A program made the position numbers and the translations under genes. The notes beneath the pieces are model-generated. The model was not told where the DNA came from. It saw only the letters and a program-made list of their open reading frames with translations, and did no database searches. From contig CAMCGB010000011.1 in NCBI GenBank assembly GCA_945874355.1, positions 1-64,000 on the forward strand: a stretch of DNA of 64,000 nt, written 5' to 3'. This document shows positions 1-6,601 of the stretch, piece by piece. Every line of letters starts with the position of its first letter. Within the stretch, counting starts at the first letter, position 1. Source of the stretch: an uncultured Bacteroides sp. GTDB lineage: Bacteria > Bacteroidota > Bacteroidia > Bacteroidales > UBA932.

Positions 1-120
1 TTCTCTGGTCCCTTTTTCTATGCCACTTTGGTGGAAATCTACTTTGCTACTTACAATGGAAAGTGGGCGTATCCTATCAGTGTTCCAGTCAGATAGATTC
101 TTTTTGATTAGCATATATTG

Positions 121-193
121 TAACACCTGTTATTTTTTACTATCTTCGTCCCGAAATTGTAAAGACATACTTTTTTTGAGATGAAAACAGCAA
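121..193. repeat. Direct repeat, copy 1: promoter region and first codons of the DUF4932 gene
   Basis: This stretch recurs at 3454-3524 with only a few substitutions and two length differences. It contains a short inverted repeat (TAACA, two bases, TGTTA), a -7-like box TATCTTCG at 141-148, a conserved stretch CCGAAATTGTAAAGACATAC, and the first 13 bases of the coding sequence from the ATG at 181. Copy 2 reads TGTCTTTG at the -7 position, so both copies are one base off the TAnnTTTG consensus. Bases 1-120 hold nothing I can identify. Confidence 0.85.
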
Positions 194-1320
194 AGAACTT
201 ACTTTTGGTTATTCTGGTCTCATTATACCCCGCCGTAGTACTGTCAGCTCAAAGCGATGTGGCAGATGGCTCTGGGAGCAGGGTGATTCCGGTACGATAT
301 TCTGAAGAGACAGAACTGCTGGCGGTGGTCTGTCATCTCGCAGACATTGGCGGCTATGATTTCAGCGAAGAGGATGGCGTGCTGTCGGACTATCTTTCTG
401 ATGTTGACAGCTGTTTCGCTCCATTCAGAAATCATAAAGCTGTCAAATTCGCAGCCGAACGGCTCTACAGGAGGGGCTTTTCGTATGATCTGCCTATGGC
501 TTTAGCCTTGAGACTCACCATCGATGACGGCCATCTGAAGTATAATGAAGGTCTGGTGGATGATTTCGATGGCTACTATGAGCGCATCAGTCGCCCGGAT
601 GAGAAGAAATTTATAGCCTTGCTGGAAGATTTCTACCATCAGTCGTCATTCCGTGAGTTTTTCAACAGCCATATGAAAGTATATCGCGAATGTGAGGAAG
701 CGATGCGGGAAGTCGTAGATAAACTGGATATGGGATGGTATGATTCTTTTTTCGGGCCAATTGAAGATGTGGAGTTCTGTGTGTATCTCGGCCTGTTGAA
801 TGGCCCGGGCAACTTCGCCATACATCAGAAAAACTCCGACGGCACTGAACTTGTCAATGCCCTTATGGGCTGTTGTGACAGGGACTCCGACGGAAAAATC
901 TATTATGGTGAAGTTTATACCCTGCCTGTCCTTGTTCACGAATTCAACCATTCGTATTGCAATCCGATGAATGAAGAGATATGGGATAGCATCCGACAGA
1001 AGGCGAATGCAATTTTTTCCGAGAATGCAGAGTTCTACAGTTCAATAGCTTACGGCGCTCCGGAGTATATTATGAACGAGATGTTTGTGGAGGCTTCGAT
1101 GATCAGATATCTGACATCGCACCCTCTTGACCTCTCGGGGTCCGCCTTCAACGGTATGGATGAACTCATCGACAGGCTGATACTTGTCGATGACAAGAAA
1201 AAGTTCAGCCTGGTAAGGACGATGATAGATGTGCTGGGCCGCCGCGAAGCAGAGCAAAGCACTTATCCGACAATGCGCGACTTCCTTCCGGAATATGTCA
1301 AAGCCATCAACGCAGAATAA
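181..1320 (+). CDS. Secreted DUF4932-type zinc metalloprotease-like protein
   Basis: The protein has 379 residues and starts with a signal peptide (hydrophobic residues about 6-22, ending near the alanine-glutamine at 23-24), so it is probably exported. A zinc-protease signature HEFNH lies at residues 253-257, and an acidic NEMFVEA segment near 297-303 could supply the third ligand. This arrangement matches the DUF4932 family of Bacteroidota, whose substrates are unknown. The ATG at 181 follows a -7-like box at 141-148. The gene is more AT-rich than the core genes further in. Its promoter and first codons are duplicated at 3454-3524, which suggests a second copy once stood there or that this gene belongs to a mobile or amplified unit. 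The family assignment is from motif and size only. Confidence 0.7.
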   Translation: MKTAKNLLLVILVSLYPAVVLSAQSDVADGSGSRVIPVRYSEETELLAVVCHLADIGGYDFSEEDGVLSDYLSDVDSCFAPFRNHKAVKFAAERLYRRGFSYDLPMALALRLTIDDGHLKYNEGLVDDFDGYYERISRPDEKKFIALLEDFYHQSSFREFFNSHMKVYRECEEAMREVVDKLDMGWYDSFFGPIEDVEFCVYLGLLNGPGNFAIHQKNSDGTELVNALMGCCDRDSDGKIYYGEVYTLPVLVHEFNHSYCNPMNEEIWDSIRQKANAIFSENAEFYSSIAYGAPEYIMNEMFVEASMIRYLTSHPLDLSGSAFNGMDELIDRLILVDDKKKFSLVRTMIDVLGRREAEQSTYPTMRDFLPEYVKAINAE

Positions 1321-1358
1321 TAGGCAAATGGAGCAATGACAGTAACGAGGGCAAGATA

Positions 1359-1466
1359 GATTTGCGATTTGCAAATTGAAAATCTGTCAAATATTATAGT
1401 GCCATTTATTTATCGTATACTATTGAAATTACGAAGAATATAATATATATTTGCAAATCGTAAATC
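1359..1466. promoter_or_regulatory. Paired 17-bp inverted repeats, candidate operator of the wHTH-nucleotidyltransferase cassette
   Basis: The segment GATTTGCGATTTGCAAA at 1359-1375 reappears inverted at 1450-1466 with one mismatch. Each arm is itself partly palindromic (TTTGC...GCAAA). The downstream arm overlaps the -7 box TATATTTG at 1446-1453, and the wHTH gene starts at 1476. AbiEi-type antitoxins are known to repress their own operon by binding inverted repeats upstream. By analogy, I infer that the wHTH protein encoded here binds this pair. Confidence 0.6.
1446..1453 (+). promoter_or_regulatory. -7 promoter element of the wHTH cassette
   Basis: TATATTTG matches the Bacteroidota -7 consensus TAnnTTTG and lies 22 nt before the ATG at 1476. 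It overlaps one arm of the inverted repeat pair, so a bound regulator would block it. Confidence 0.6.
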
Positions 1467-1475
1467 AAATATTCA

Positions 1476-2006
1476 ATGATGAGAAGTGTAGCACTTAAAC
1501 CTCAAGATGTAGTTATTCTACTTAAAATTATCGCTTTAGGGAACAAGGAATGGATGAATAACCAATTGGCGCGTGAATTGGAAATTAGTCCTGCAGAAAT
1601 ATCTTGCAGTCTTGAACGATGCAAGATTGCAAAGCTAATTGACAATACCAAAAAGACTGTGAACGTTCTATCATTCCAAGACTTCATGATACACGGTCTA
1701 AAATATGTGTATCCTCCAATCCCTGGTGCTATCGTTAGAGGAATGCCGACCGCATTCTCGGCGGAGCCTATCAAAAGTAAAATTTCGCAGGGCCTAGATT
1801 CATATGTGTGGCCATCCAAAGACGGAACACAAAGAGGACAAGCTATTGAGCCTCTATATCGCACTGTCCCCAATGCATGTTCGAAAGACAAAGAATTGTA
1901 TGAATTGCTAGTAATAGCAGATACACTGCGAATAGGACGAGTAAGAGAACTTGAGATAGCCATTGAAGAACTTAAAAGAAGATTTGATTACTATGCGCAG
2001 CAATAA
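1476..2006 (+). CDS. Winged helix-turn-helix protein, antitoxin-like partner of the nucleotidyltransferase
   Basis: This 176-residue protein has a winged-HTH fold signature in its N-terminal third. A recognition-helix region around residues 27-58 reads LARELEISPAEISCSLERC, and a C-terminal helical part (about 138-176) ends in a charged helix. Between them is a conserved-looking middle with RGMPTAFSAEP at 88-98 and RGQAIEPLYRTVP at 120-132. I recall small wHTH proteins of this layout encoded directly upstream of AbiEii-like nucleotidyltransferases. The gene overlaps the next start by 14 bases, implying translational coupling. Inverted repeats over the promoter suggest autoregulation. Two ATGs at 1476 and 1479 are possible; the first is used here. 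Antitoxin function is inferred from context, not shown. Confidence 0.65.
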   Translation: MMRSVALKPQDVVILLKIIALGNKEWMNNQLARELEISPAEISCSLERCKIAKLIDNTKKTVNVLSFQDFMIHGLKYVYPPIPGAIVRGMPTAFSAEPIKSKISQGLDSYVWPSKDGTQRGQAIEPLYRTVPNACSKDKELYELLVIADTLRIGRVRELEIAIEELKRRFDYYAQQ

Positions 2007-2673
2007 TGTATCAAGAATCGAAAAAGTAGCAGAAGGCTTAGGGGCAATTAACGAAGAGTTAGTTTACGTAGGTGGTTCCGTGGTCGAGTTCTACGTAATT
2101 GACTCGGCCAAGTCCGAAGTAAGGCAGACCATGGACGTCGATTGTGTTACACACTTAAAGTCATATTTGGAGATTACCAGCCTAGAAGAGCGATTGAGAA
2201 GTTGCGGATTCCAAAACGACACAACTCCCGGAGCTCCTATTTGCAGGTGGGTTTATGAGGATGAAATCGTAGATATCATGCCAGATGATGCTACAGTCAT
2301 AGGATTCACAAACAGGTGGTATCACGATGCTGTTGCCAATAAGCAAGAAGTGTTTCTTTCTAACGGCTTAAGGATATGGATTTTCTCACTTCCATATTAC
2401 ATAGCCACAAAAATTGAGGCTGTGAACGGACGAGGAGGTGCAGACTGGCGATGGTCTCATGACTTTGAGGATCTTGTCTATATTTTAAATTACAATAACA
2501 ACCTAGACAAGGAACTAGCTATGGTAGATGAGAACCTCAAGGTTTTCTTTAAAGAAGAGTTCTCAAAAATGCTCATGCGCCCTAATATAAGAGAAGAAAT
2601 CGAATGTAAGCTTCCTTATGGTGAAGAGACTCGAGTTGATTACATCATTGAAATAATCAAGAAACTGTCATAA
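1993..2673 (+). CDS. AbiEii-like nucleotidyltransferase, putative toxin or effector
   Basis: The protein is 226 residues from the ATG at 1993. An upstream TTG at 1963 also opens the frame, but 1993 has a purine-rich AGAAG stretch before it and keeps the overlap with the previous gene short. The nucleotidyltransferase core is visible: VGGSVVEFY at 26-34, DVD at 48-50, and a third acidic position in EIVDIMPDD at 91-99. A lysine helix IATKIEAV and a later SHDFEDL follow, as in the AbiEii/MNT superfamily. In characterised type IV systems such enzymes modify nucleic acids, often tRNA, and are held in check by a partner. Here the partner would be the wHTH protein, possibly together with the phosphoesterase that starts 2 nt downstream. 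The catalytic residues look intact. Substrate unknown. Confidence 0.7.
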   Translation: MRSNNVSRIEKVAEGLGAINEELVYVGGSVVEFYVIDSAKSEVRQTMDVDCVTHLKSYLEITSLEERLRSCGFQNDTTPGAPICRWVYEDEIVDIMPDDATVIGFTNRWYHDAVANKQEVFLSNGLRIWIFSLPYYIATKIEAVNGRGGADWRWSHDFEDLVYILNYNNNLDKELAMVDENLKVFFKEEFSKMLMRPNIREEIECKLPYGEETRVDYIIEIIKKLS

Positions 2674-2675
2674 GT

Positions 2676-3434
2676 ATGCATAAATATTCGTTCCCGGGTG
2701 CGAAGAACATAGTTGTCTGTGGTGATATTCACGGAGACTTCAATGGCTTGGCGTTCAAACTGTGTGTCCAGTACCAGATGACGGATACTTTGCTTATCGT
2801 TGCTGGAGATTGCGGATTTGGATTCGAAAAGCCAGGATACTACGACATTATCTATAATCGCATCTCGACCAGATTGAGCAAGGCGAACAACTGGATATTA
2901 ATGGTTCGTGGAAATCACGACGATCCGTCATATTTCAATGAGGAGAGGATTGCACACGAAAGATTCCGCGCAATACCGGATTACAGTGTACTTCAAGCTT
3001 GCAACCACTACATACTCTGCGTGGGAGGTGCTATCAGTATAGACCGTTACAGTCGGCAGAAATATGACAGTAGAAATTGCATTTCTCGGGTCGCATCCTA
3101 TTGGCCAGATGAAGTGCCTGTTTATGATGAGGCTTGTCTCAATGAAGTCGGCAAAGAATGCAAAATAGATACTGTTATTACCCATACTGCCCCGTCCTTC
3201 TGTGAACTTATTTCAAAAGATGGTATCTCGGAATGGGCAGAATGGGACCCGGGACTATTCGCGGACATTGAAAGAGAGCGGCATACTATGGACAAAATAT
3301 ACAATCATCTGAAAACAGCAGGCCATCCAATCACACATTGGTATTATGGGCATTTTCATCGGAGTTGGACATCAGAGATTGAAGGAGTCCTTTTCTCAAT
3401 GCTTGACATTGAAGAATTTAAGGAACTCAGGTAG
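2676..3434 (+). CDS. Calcineurin-like metallophosphoesterase of the cassette
   Basis: This 252-residue protein carries all metal-site motifs of the calcineurin-like phosphoesterase superfamily: GDIHGD at 16-21, GDCG at 44-47, GNHDD at 79-83, a THTAPS block at 169-174 and GHFH at 225-228. It has no signal peptide, so it acts in the cytoplasm. The start lies only 2 nt after the nucleotidyltransferase stop, which makes a single operon very likely. One possibility is that it removes the nucleotide or phosphate modification made by its neighbour; another is that it is a second effector. Both are inferences. Composition is AT-rich like the two genes before it. The family is clear, the substrate is not. 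Confidence 0.8.
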   Translation: MHKYSFPGAKNIVVCGDIHGDFNGLAFKLCVQYQMTDTLLIVAGDCGFGFEKPGYYDIIYNRISTRLSKANNWILMVRGNHDDPSYFNEERIAHERFRAIPDYSVLQACNHYILCVGGAISIDRYSRQKYDSRNCISRVASYWPDEVPVYDEACLNEVGKECKIDTVITHTAPSFCELISKDGISEWAEWDPGLFADIERERHTMDKIYNHLKTAGHPITHWYYGHFHRSWTSEIEGVLFSMLDIEEFKELR

Positions 3435-3453
3435 GGAAAAGGATAACATATTA

Positions 3454-3524
3454 TAACACATGTTATTTATGCTGTCTTTGTCCCGAAATTGTAAAGACAT
3501 ACTTTTTTGAGATGAAAACAGCAA
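3454..3524. repeat. Direct repeat, copy 2, downstream of the cassette
   Basis: This is the second copy of the 121-193 block, including the ATG at 3512 and the codons for MKTA, after which similarity ends abruptly. It begins with a 6-bp inverted repeat ATAACA/TGTTAT around 3453-3466 and has TGTCTTTG at 3473-3480. The two copies bracket the DUF4932 gene and the three-gene cassette, a unit of about 3.33 kb. Confidence 0.85.
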
Positions 3525-3641
3525 GTAATAGCCTGCGCGCCCGGAAGGCTACCCGCCGGAATGATGAAATTCTGGGCAGACCCGAGCGGGAAGACTTGGA
3601 TGATGGATCCTCTGCTGGAGGCGTTGAAGCAGCTTTTCTAA
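3512..3641 (+). pseudogene. Truncated or frameshifted remnant after repeat copy 2
   Basis: The ATG at 3512 reproduces the start of the DUF4932 gene (MKTA) but then runs into GC-richer, unrelated sequence. In another frame, the ATG at 3561 opens a short peptide MMKFWADPSGKTWMMDPLLE followed by ALKQLF and a stop at 3639-3641. That peptide has protein-like composition and could be the tail of a lost gene. The 3' end overlaps the end of the convergent ATPase gene by a few bases. I read this as a recombination scar where a duplicated gene start was joined to other sequence. No function is assigned. Confidence 0.4.
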
Positions 3642-4771
3642 AAGTTAATCTTTTCCAGATACCTGGACAGGAAGACATTGTAAACGGAATATGACGTCCC
3701 GCTTTCGTCGTTGGTGACCATGACGAGTTCTTTTTCTGTCAATGCCTGAATATTTCTCAGTGCAGCCGGGCCGGAAGAGATTCCATACTTTGATAGAAAG
3801 CCTGAAGAAGTAATCTGCGAGACGCTGCCTTCCTTTGCAATGGCGCCGAGCATCTTCCATTGAGACCGGGTAATCAGTTGCCTGATTTCCAAAAACCGCT
3901 CCCTTTCAGAGTTCAGAATAGCTTGAATAGACGTCATTACGACAGCTGAATTTACCTTGTCCGAGGAAAGAGAAAAGACCTCATTGCATAGGCGTTGCGT
4001 GTAATATGTATGGATCCGGGTCCATTTCAGGATGTAGTCAAGTGACTCATCATCTATGCTTTTCCCGGCCGACTCGAAATGCTTTCTGATAAATGAGGCA
4101 TAGACGTTCACCTGTAATTTGGCCAGATAGCAGAATGATGTGCTTTCGTAAAATGGCTTCTTGGCATTGGTGAACATGTCTGTCATCGTGTGCTTCTTGC
4201 TGCCGCAAAAGATGAAACGGACATTATGCAGGTTCTGAATATGTTTACGTAGGATGGCCTCCATATTAATTCCTTCATATTCCCGAATTTGCTGGAATTC
4301 GTCGATGGCAACAACAATCATTTTCGGATAACTTTCAAGATACGTAAGGACATCCGTCAAAGTGTCTTGCATTTGGCTTGTATTCGCAAAAGTGAAGGAT
4401 AGCTGCGGAGAACCGGTCATCGGGTCCAGCTCCAGAACCGGTCTGACGCTTTTCAAGGACTGGAAAAAAGCGGAGATACGCTGCGGCTTCTTCAGTTTTG
4501 CCACAACAGCATCAGAGAGAACTTTAATGAATTCTCTCAAAGAGAGCGTGTCACTTATATCGGCGTAGATTGTTTCAAAAGGAAGATGCCGCTGATCAAT
4601 TTCCTCGAATACGCGAAATATCAATCCTGTCTTGCCTAATCTGCGTGGAGATATCAGCGTGGTATTCCGCCCGTTCGTGATATTATGGATGAGTTCTTCC
4701 GTTTCCCTCTCTCTGTCGCAGAAATACTCCTTTGACTTAAACGGCTCCAATATGAATGGATTCTTTTGCAT
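3638..4771 (-). CDS. AAA-type ATPase with C-terminal winged helix
   Basis: This 377-residue protein belongs to the archaeal-type ATPase group common in Bacteroidota genomes. The Walker A is SPRRLGKTG at 41-49, the Walker B MIVVAIDEF at 151-159, and a sensor-like strand FIFCGSKKH lies at 186-194. The last ~70 residues look like a winged helix (SQWKMLGAIAKEGSVSQIT onward). The family is usually found as solitary genes in accessory regions; its role is poorly known, though some members are suspected of links to mobile DNA or defence. The start at 4771 follows a -7 box TACTTTTG (minus strand) at 4785-4792. Upstream of that are two palindromes at 4794-4822. Confidence 0.8.
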   Translation of the reverse strand: MQKNPFILEPFKSKEYFCDRERETEELIHNITNGRNTTLISPRRLGKTGLIFRVFEEIDQRHLPFETIYADISDTLSLREFIKVLSDAVVAKLKKPQRISAFFQSLKSVRPVLELDPMTGSPQLSFTFANTSQMQDTLTDVLTYLESYPKMIVVAIDEFQQIREYEGINMEAILRKHIQNLHNVRFIFCGSKKHTMTDMFTNAKKPFYESTSFCYLAKLQVNVYASFIRKHFESAGKSIDDESLDYILKWTRIHTYYTQRLCNEVFSLSSDKVNSAVVMTSIQAILNSERERFLEIRQLITRSQWKMLGAIAKEGSVSQITSSGFLSKYGISSGPAALRNIQALTEKELVMVTNDESGTSYSVYNVFLSRYLEKINF

Positions 4772-4784
4772 AATCTGTTTTTTG

Positions 4785-4822
4785 CAAAAGTAATTAACAA
4801 TTTGTTATTAACAAAATGTTAA
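4785..4822 (-). promoter_or_regulatory. ATPase promoter with tandem TTAACA/TGTTAA palindromes
   Basis: On the minus strand the -7 box TACTTTTG covers 4785-4792, giving a leader of roughly 10 nt before the ATG at 4771. Immediately upstream, plus-strand bases 4794-4807 (TTAACAATTTGTTA) and 4808-4822 (TTAACAAAATGTTAA) are adjacent palindromes sharing the same arms. They sit where a -33 element or operator would be. A dimeric regulator binding two sites is a reasonable inference. Confidence 0.55.
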
Positions 4823-4833
4823 TTGATGGGCTG

Positions 4834-5266
4834 TCAGCAGAGGGAGCCCGGGATATCTAGCCACTCGTATTCGCCGCCCCAGATCTCAAGGAACTTGAGG
4901 AACATCTCATTGCTGAGCACGACACTGGCCGTGTTGTCGCAAGGATGGAAGCTGACTTTATCGGCAGTGCGCAGGTCTGAATCCAGGAAATACTTGACCC
5001 TGTGACCATTCTCGAAGAGCTCTTTCGGCGCCGCTGTCCGCAAGGGCGGGGGTGTCATCCACCAGCGAATCGACAGCGGAAGAGGTCCGGTCCTTGGAGG
5101 CGTTCTTGCGGTAGGCGTCGGGAAGGTAGATGACCGTATCCCTGCTTTGGGACTGACTGCACTCAATGGAAGGCCTCAAGATTCTGTTCTCGAGGCCCAA
5201 TGCTCCGGCGGCAGTGCAAAAAAGCACCAGTGCCGGGAAGATAAGTCTGGACACTTTGCTTTTCAT
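4834..5266 (-). pseudogene. Chimeric broken gene: exported-protein start joined out of frame to a YbaK/ProX C-terminal fragment
   Basis: Reading from 5266, the first frame gives a signal peptide (MKSKVSRLIFPALVLFCTAA) and about 55 further residues before it becomes nonsensical. From about 5030 down to 4834 a second frame encodes KELFENGHRVKYFLDSDL, then VSFHPCDNTASVVLS and FLKFLEIWGGEYEWLDI. These match the C-terminal end of prolyl-tRNA deacylase (YbaK/ProX) domains, normally about 160 residues and cytoplasmic. A signal peptide does not belong on such a protein. The simplest reading is a deletion that fused the start of one gene to the end of another, or two adjacent remnants. The promoter TAACTTTG at 5277-5284 (minus) is intact. 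Confidence 0.6.
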
Positions 5267-5276
5267 CCCGAAAATG

Positions 5277-5284
5277 CAAAGTTA
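5277..5284 (-). promoter_or_regulatory. -7 element before the chimeric gene
   Basis: The minus-strand reading TAACTTTG ends 10 nt before the ATG at 5266, so the broken gene could still be transcribed. Confidence 0.5.
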
Positions 5285-5308
5285 TACAATTTTGCCGAAC
5301 TTTCTTCC

Positions 5309-6466
5309 TTACTGTCCTGTGGCCTGCTTTTTCCTTGTGAAGAAGGACTGAAGCAGATATATGATACCGAATGCGATGCCAATCTTATACGGAGCGAGTA
5401 AGTCTTCGCCTCCAAAGATGCTGCCGGCCAAAGGAGTAACGATGAGCGGAGATATGAATTGCCCCAGATACAGGGCTGACGAAAGCAGGGGCATCACTGT
5501 GGACGCCGCTTCTTTGCCCGCTTTGATCGATGCTATGGTGTTAAGATAGGGGACAGCTATTCCGTTTGCGATGCCTATGAAAGCTGAACCTGCCAGCATC
5601 AGGGGTAAAGATGTGCCAAGGGACAGCAGAAGATAGCCTGCAATGAAGCACACGGGAGGCAGATACTTCATCCCTTTCCGGAAACCGTTCATCATCTTCC
5701 CGAATACCAGTCCCATCAGAAAGGCTACCAGATCCAGTCCCACCATTATGAAGGTTATCGTATTGTTGGAAAGATCGGTCCCCATGTGGGCGCAGATTGC
5801 AAAACGGGTAGGGTAGATAAAGAACAGAATCATCACGAGCAACATTCCGACTACTGAAGGGTGGAACTTTTTCAACAGCTTCAGCGAAGGACCCTTGCCG
5901 CCTTTCAGATGCTCTTCCGGGAGGAACAGCGCAACCAGAACTACGGCTATCAGACCGAGCAGATAGACCAGGAACGAGAAGTTCCAGCCTATCTGGGAAA
6001 GCAGTCCTGCCAGAAGGGTTGCCACGACGCCGCCCATCTGATTCATGGCGGCTGACAATCCCATCAGTTTAGCCTGCTGCTCGGGAGGATAATAATATGA
6101 GAGAAGACCTGTCGAAAGAGGCATCACTATACCTACGCTGATTCCCAATAAAGCTCTAAGTGTGAGCAATATGACTATATTGTCCACAAAAAAGCAGCAG
6201 GCTCCGGAAAGTACATATAGAACCAGTCCGCAGAGAGCCAGTGTCCTGCTTCCTGCAATGGAACAGAGATAGGGGAAGAATAGATTTGCGATGATGATGA
6301 ACAGAGCCGGGAGGCTTATTATCAGCTGAAGTGTGATGTCCGAAGAGGAGGAAAAGTGCTCTTTGATGATGCCCAGGGCAGGGGCAATGGCAGCACCGGC
6401 CATCACGGTCAAAAGGGAAATGGAAAGGATCGTCCAGGTGAGCTTTCCGCTGGTTGGATTTGACAT
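5309..6466 (-). CDS. MFS efflux transporter
   Basis: The protein has about 385 residues and alternating hydrophobic segments consistent with 12 membrane spans of a major facilitator family member. A motif resembling the MFS loop lies after the second helix, and the fifth helix region includes LRALLGISVGIVMPLSTGLL, as in drug:proton antiporters. I chose the ATG at 6466 (MSNPTSGK) because the ten residues of the longer reading to 6496 are hydrophilic and unlike a transporter start. The substrate cannot be read from sequence; small-molecule or drug export is the family default. It is divergent from the PL22-like gene that follows and shows no link to it. Confidence 0.8.
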   Translation of the reverse strand: MSNPTSGKLTWTILSISLLTVMAGAAIAPALGIIKEHFSSSSDITLQLIISLPALFIIIANLFFPYLCSIAGSRTLALCGLVLYVLSGACCFFVDNIVILLTLRALLGISVGIVMPLSTGLLSYYYPPEQQAKLMGLSAAMNQMGGVVATLLAGLLSQIGWNFSFLVYLLGLIAVVLVALFLPEEHLKGGKGPSLKLLKKFHPSVVGMLLVMILFFIYPTRFAICAHMGTDLSNNTITFIMVGLDLVAFLMGLVFGKMMNGFRKGMKYLPPVCFIAGYLLLSLGTSLPLMLAGSAFIGIANGIAVPYLNTIASIKAGKEAASTVMPLLSSALYLGQFISPLIVTPLAGSIFGGEDLLAPYKIGIAFGIIYLLQSFFTRKKQATGQ

Positions 6467-6563
6467 AAAATACGGAGTACAAGCTCTACCAAGCATTCTG
6501 AATTAAGGAATTTCAAAATTCCCGAAAAAGGTGTGCAAAGGTAAAAATTTTTTCGAATCTGTG

Positions 6564-6571
6564 TATCTTTG
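6564..6571 (+). promoter_or_regulatory. -7 element of the PL22-like lipoprotein gene
   Basis: TATCTTTG is a perfect TAnnTTTG match, 30 nt before the ATG at 6602. It rules out the longer TTG-initiated reading from 6569, which would begin inside the promoter. Confidence 0.7.
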
Positions 6572-6601
6572 CAAATACGGACACACAAAACAAATTATCA
6601 C

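Noticed and set aside
1963..1995. TTG start giving a longer nucleotidyltransferase
   Set aside because: The ATG at 1993 has a better upstream purine stretch and keeps the overlap short; the extra ten residues look like the other frame of the wHTH gene.
3561..3641. Independent 26-residue peptide gene
   Set aside because: No promoter of its own, abrupt composition change, and position at a repeat junction point to a gene remnant.
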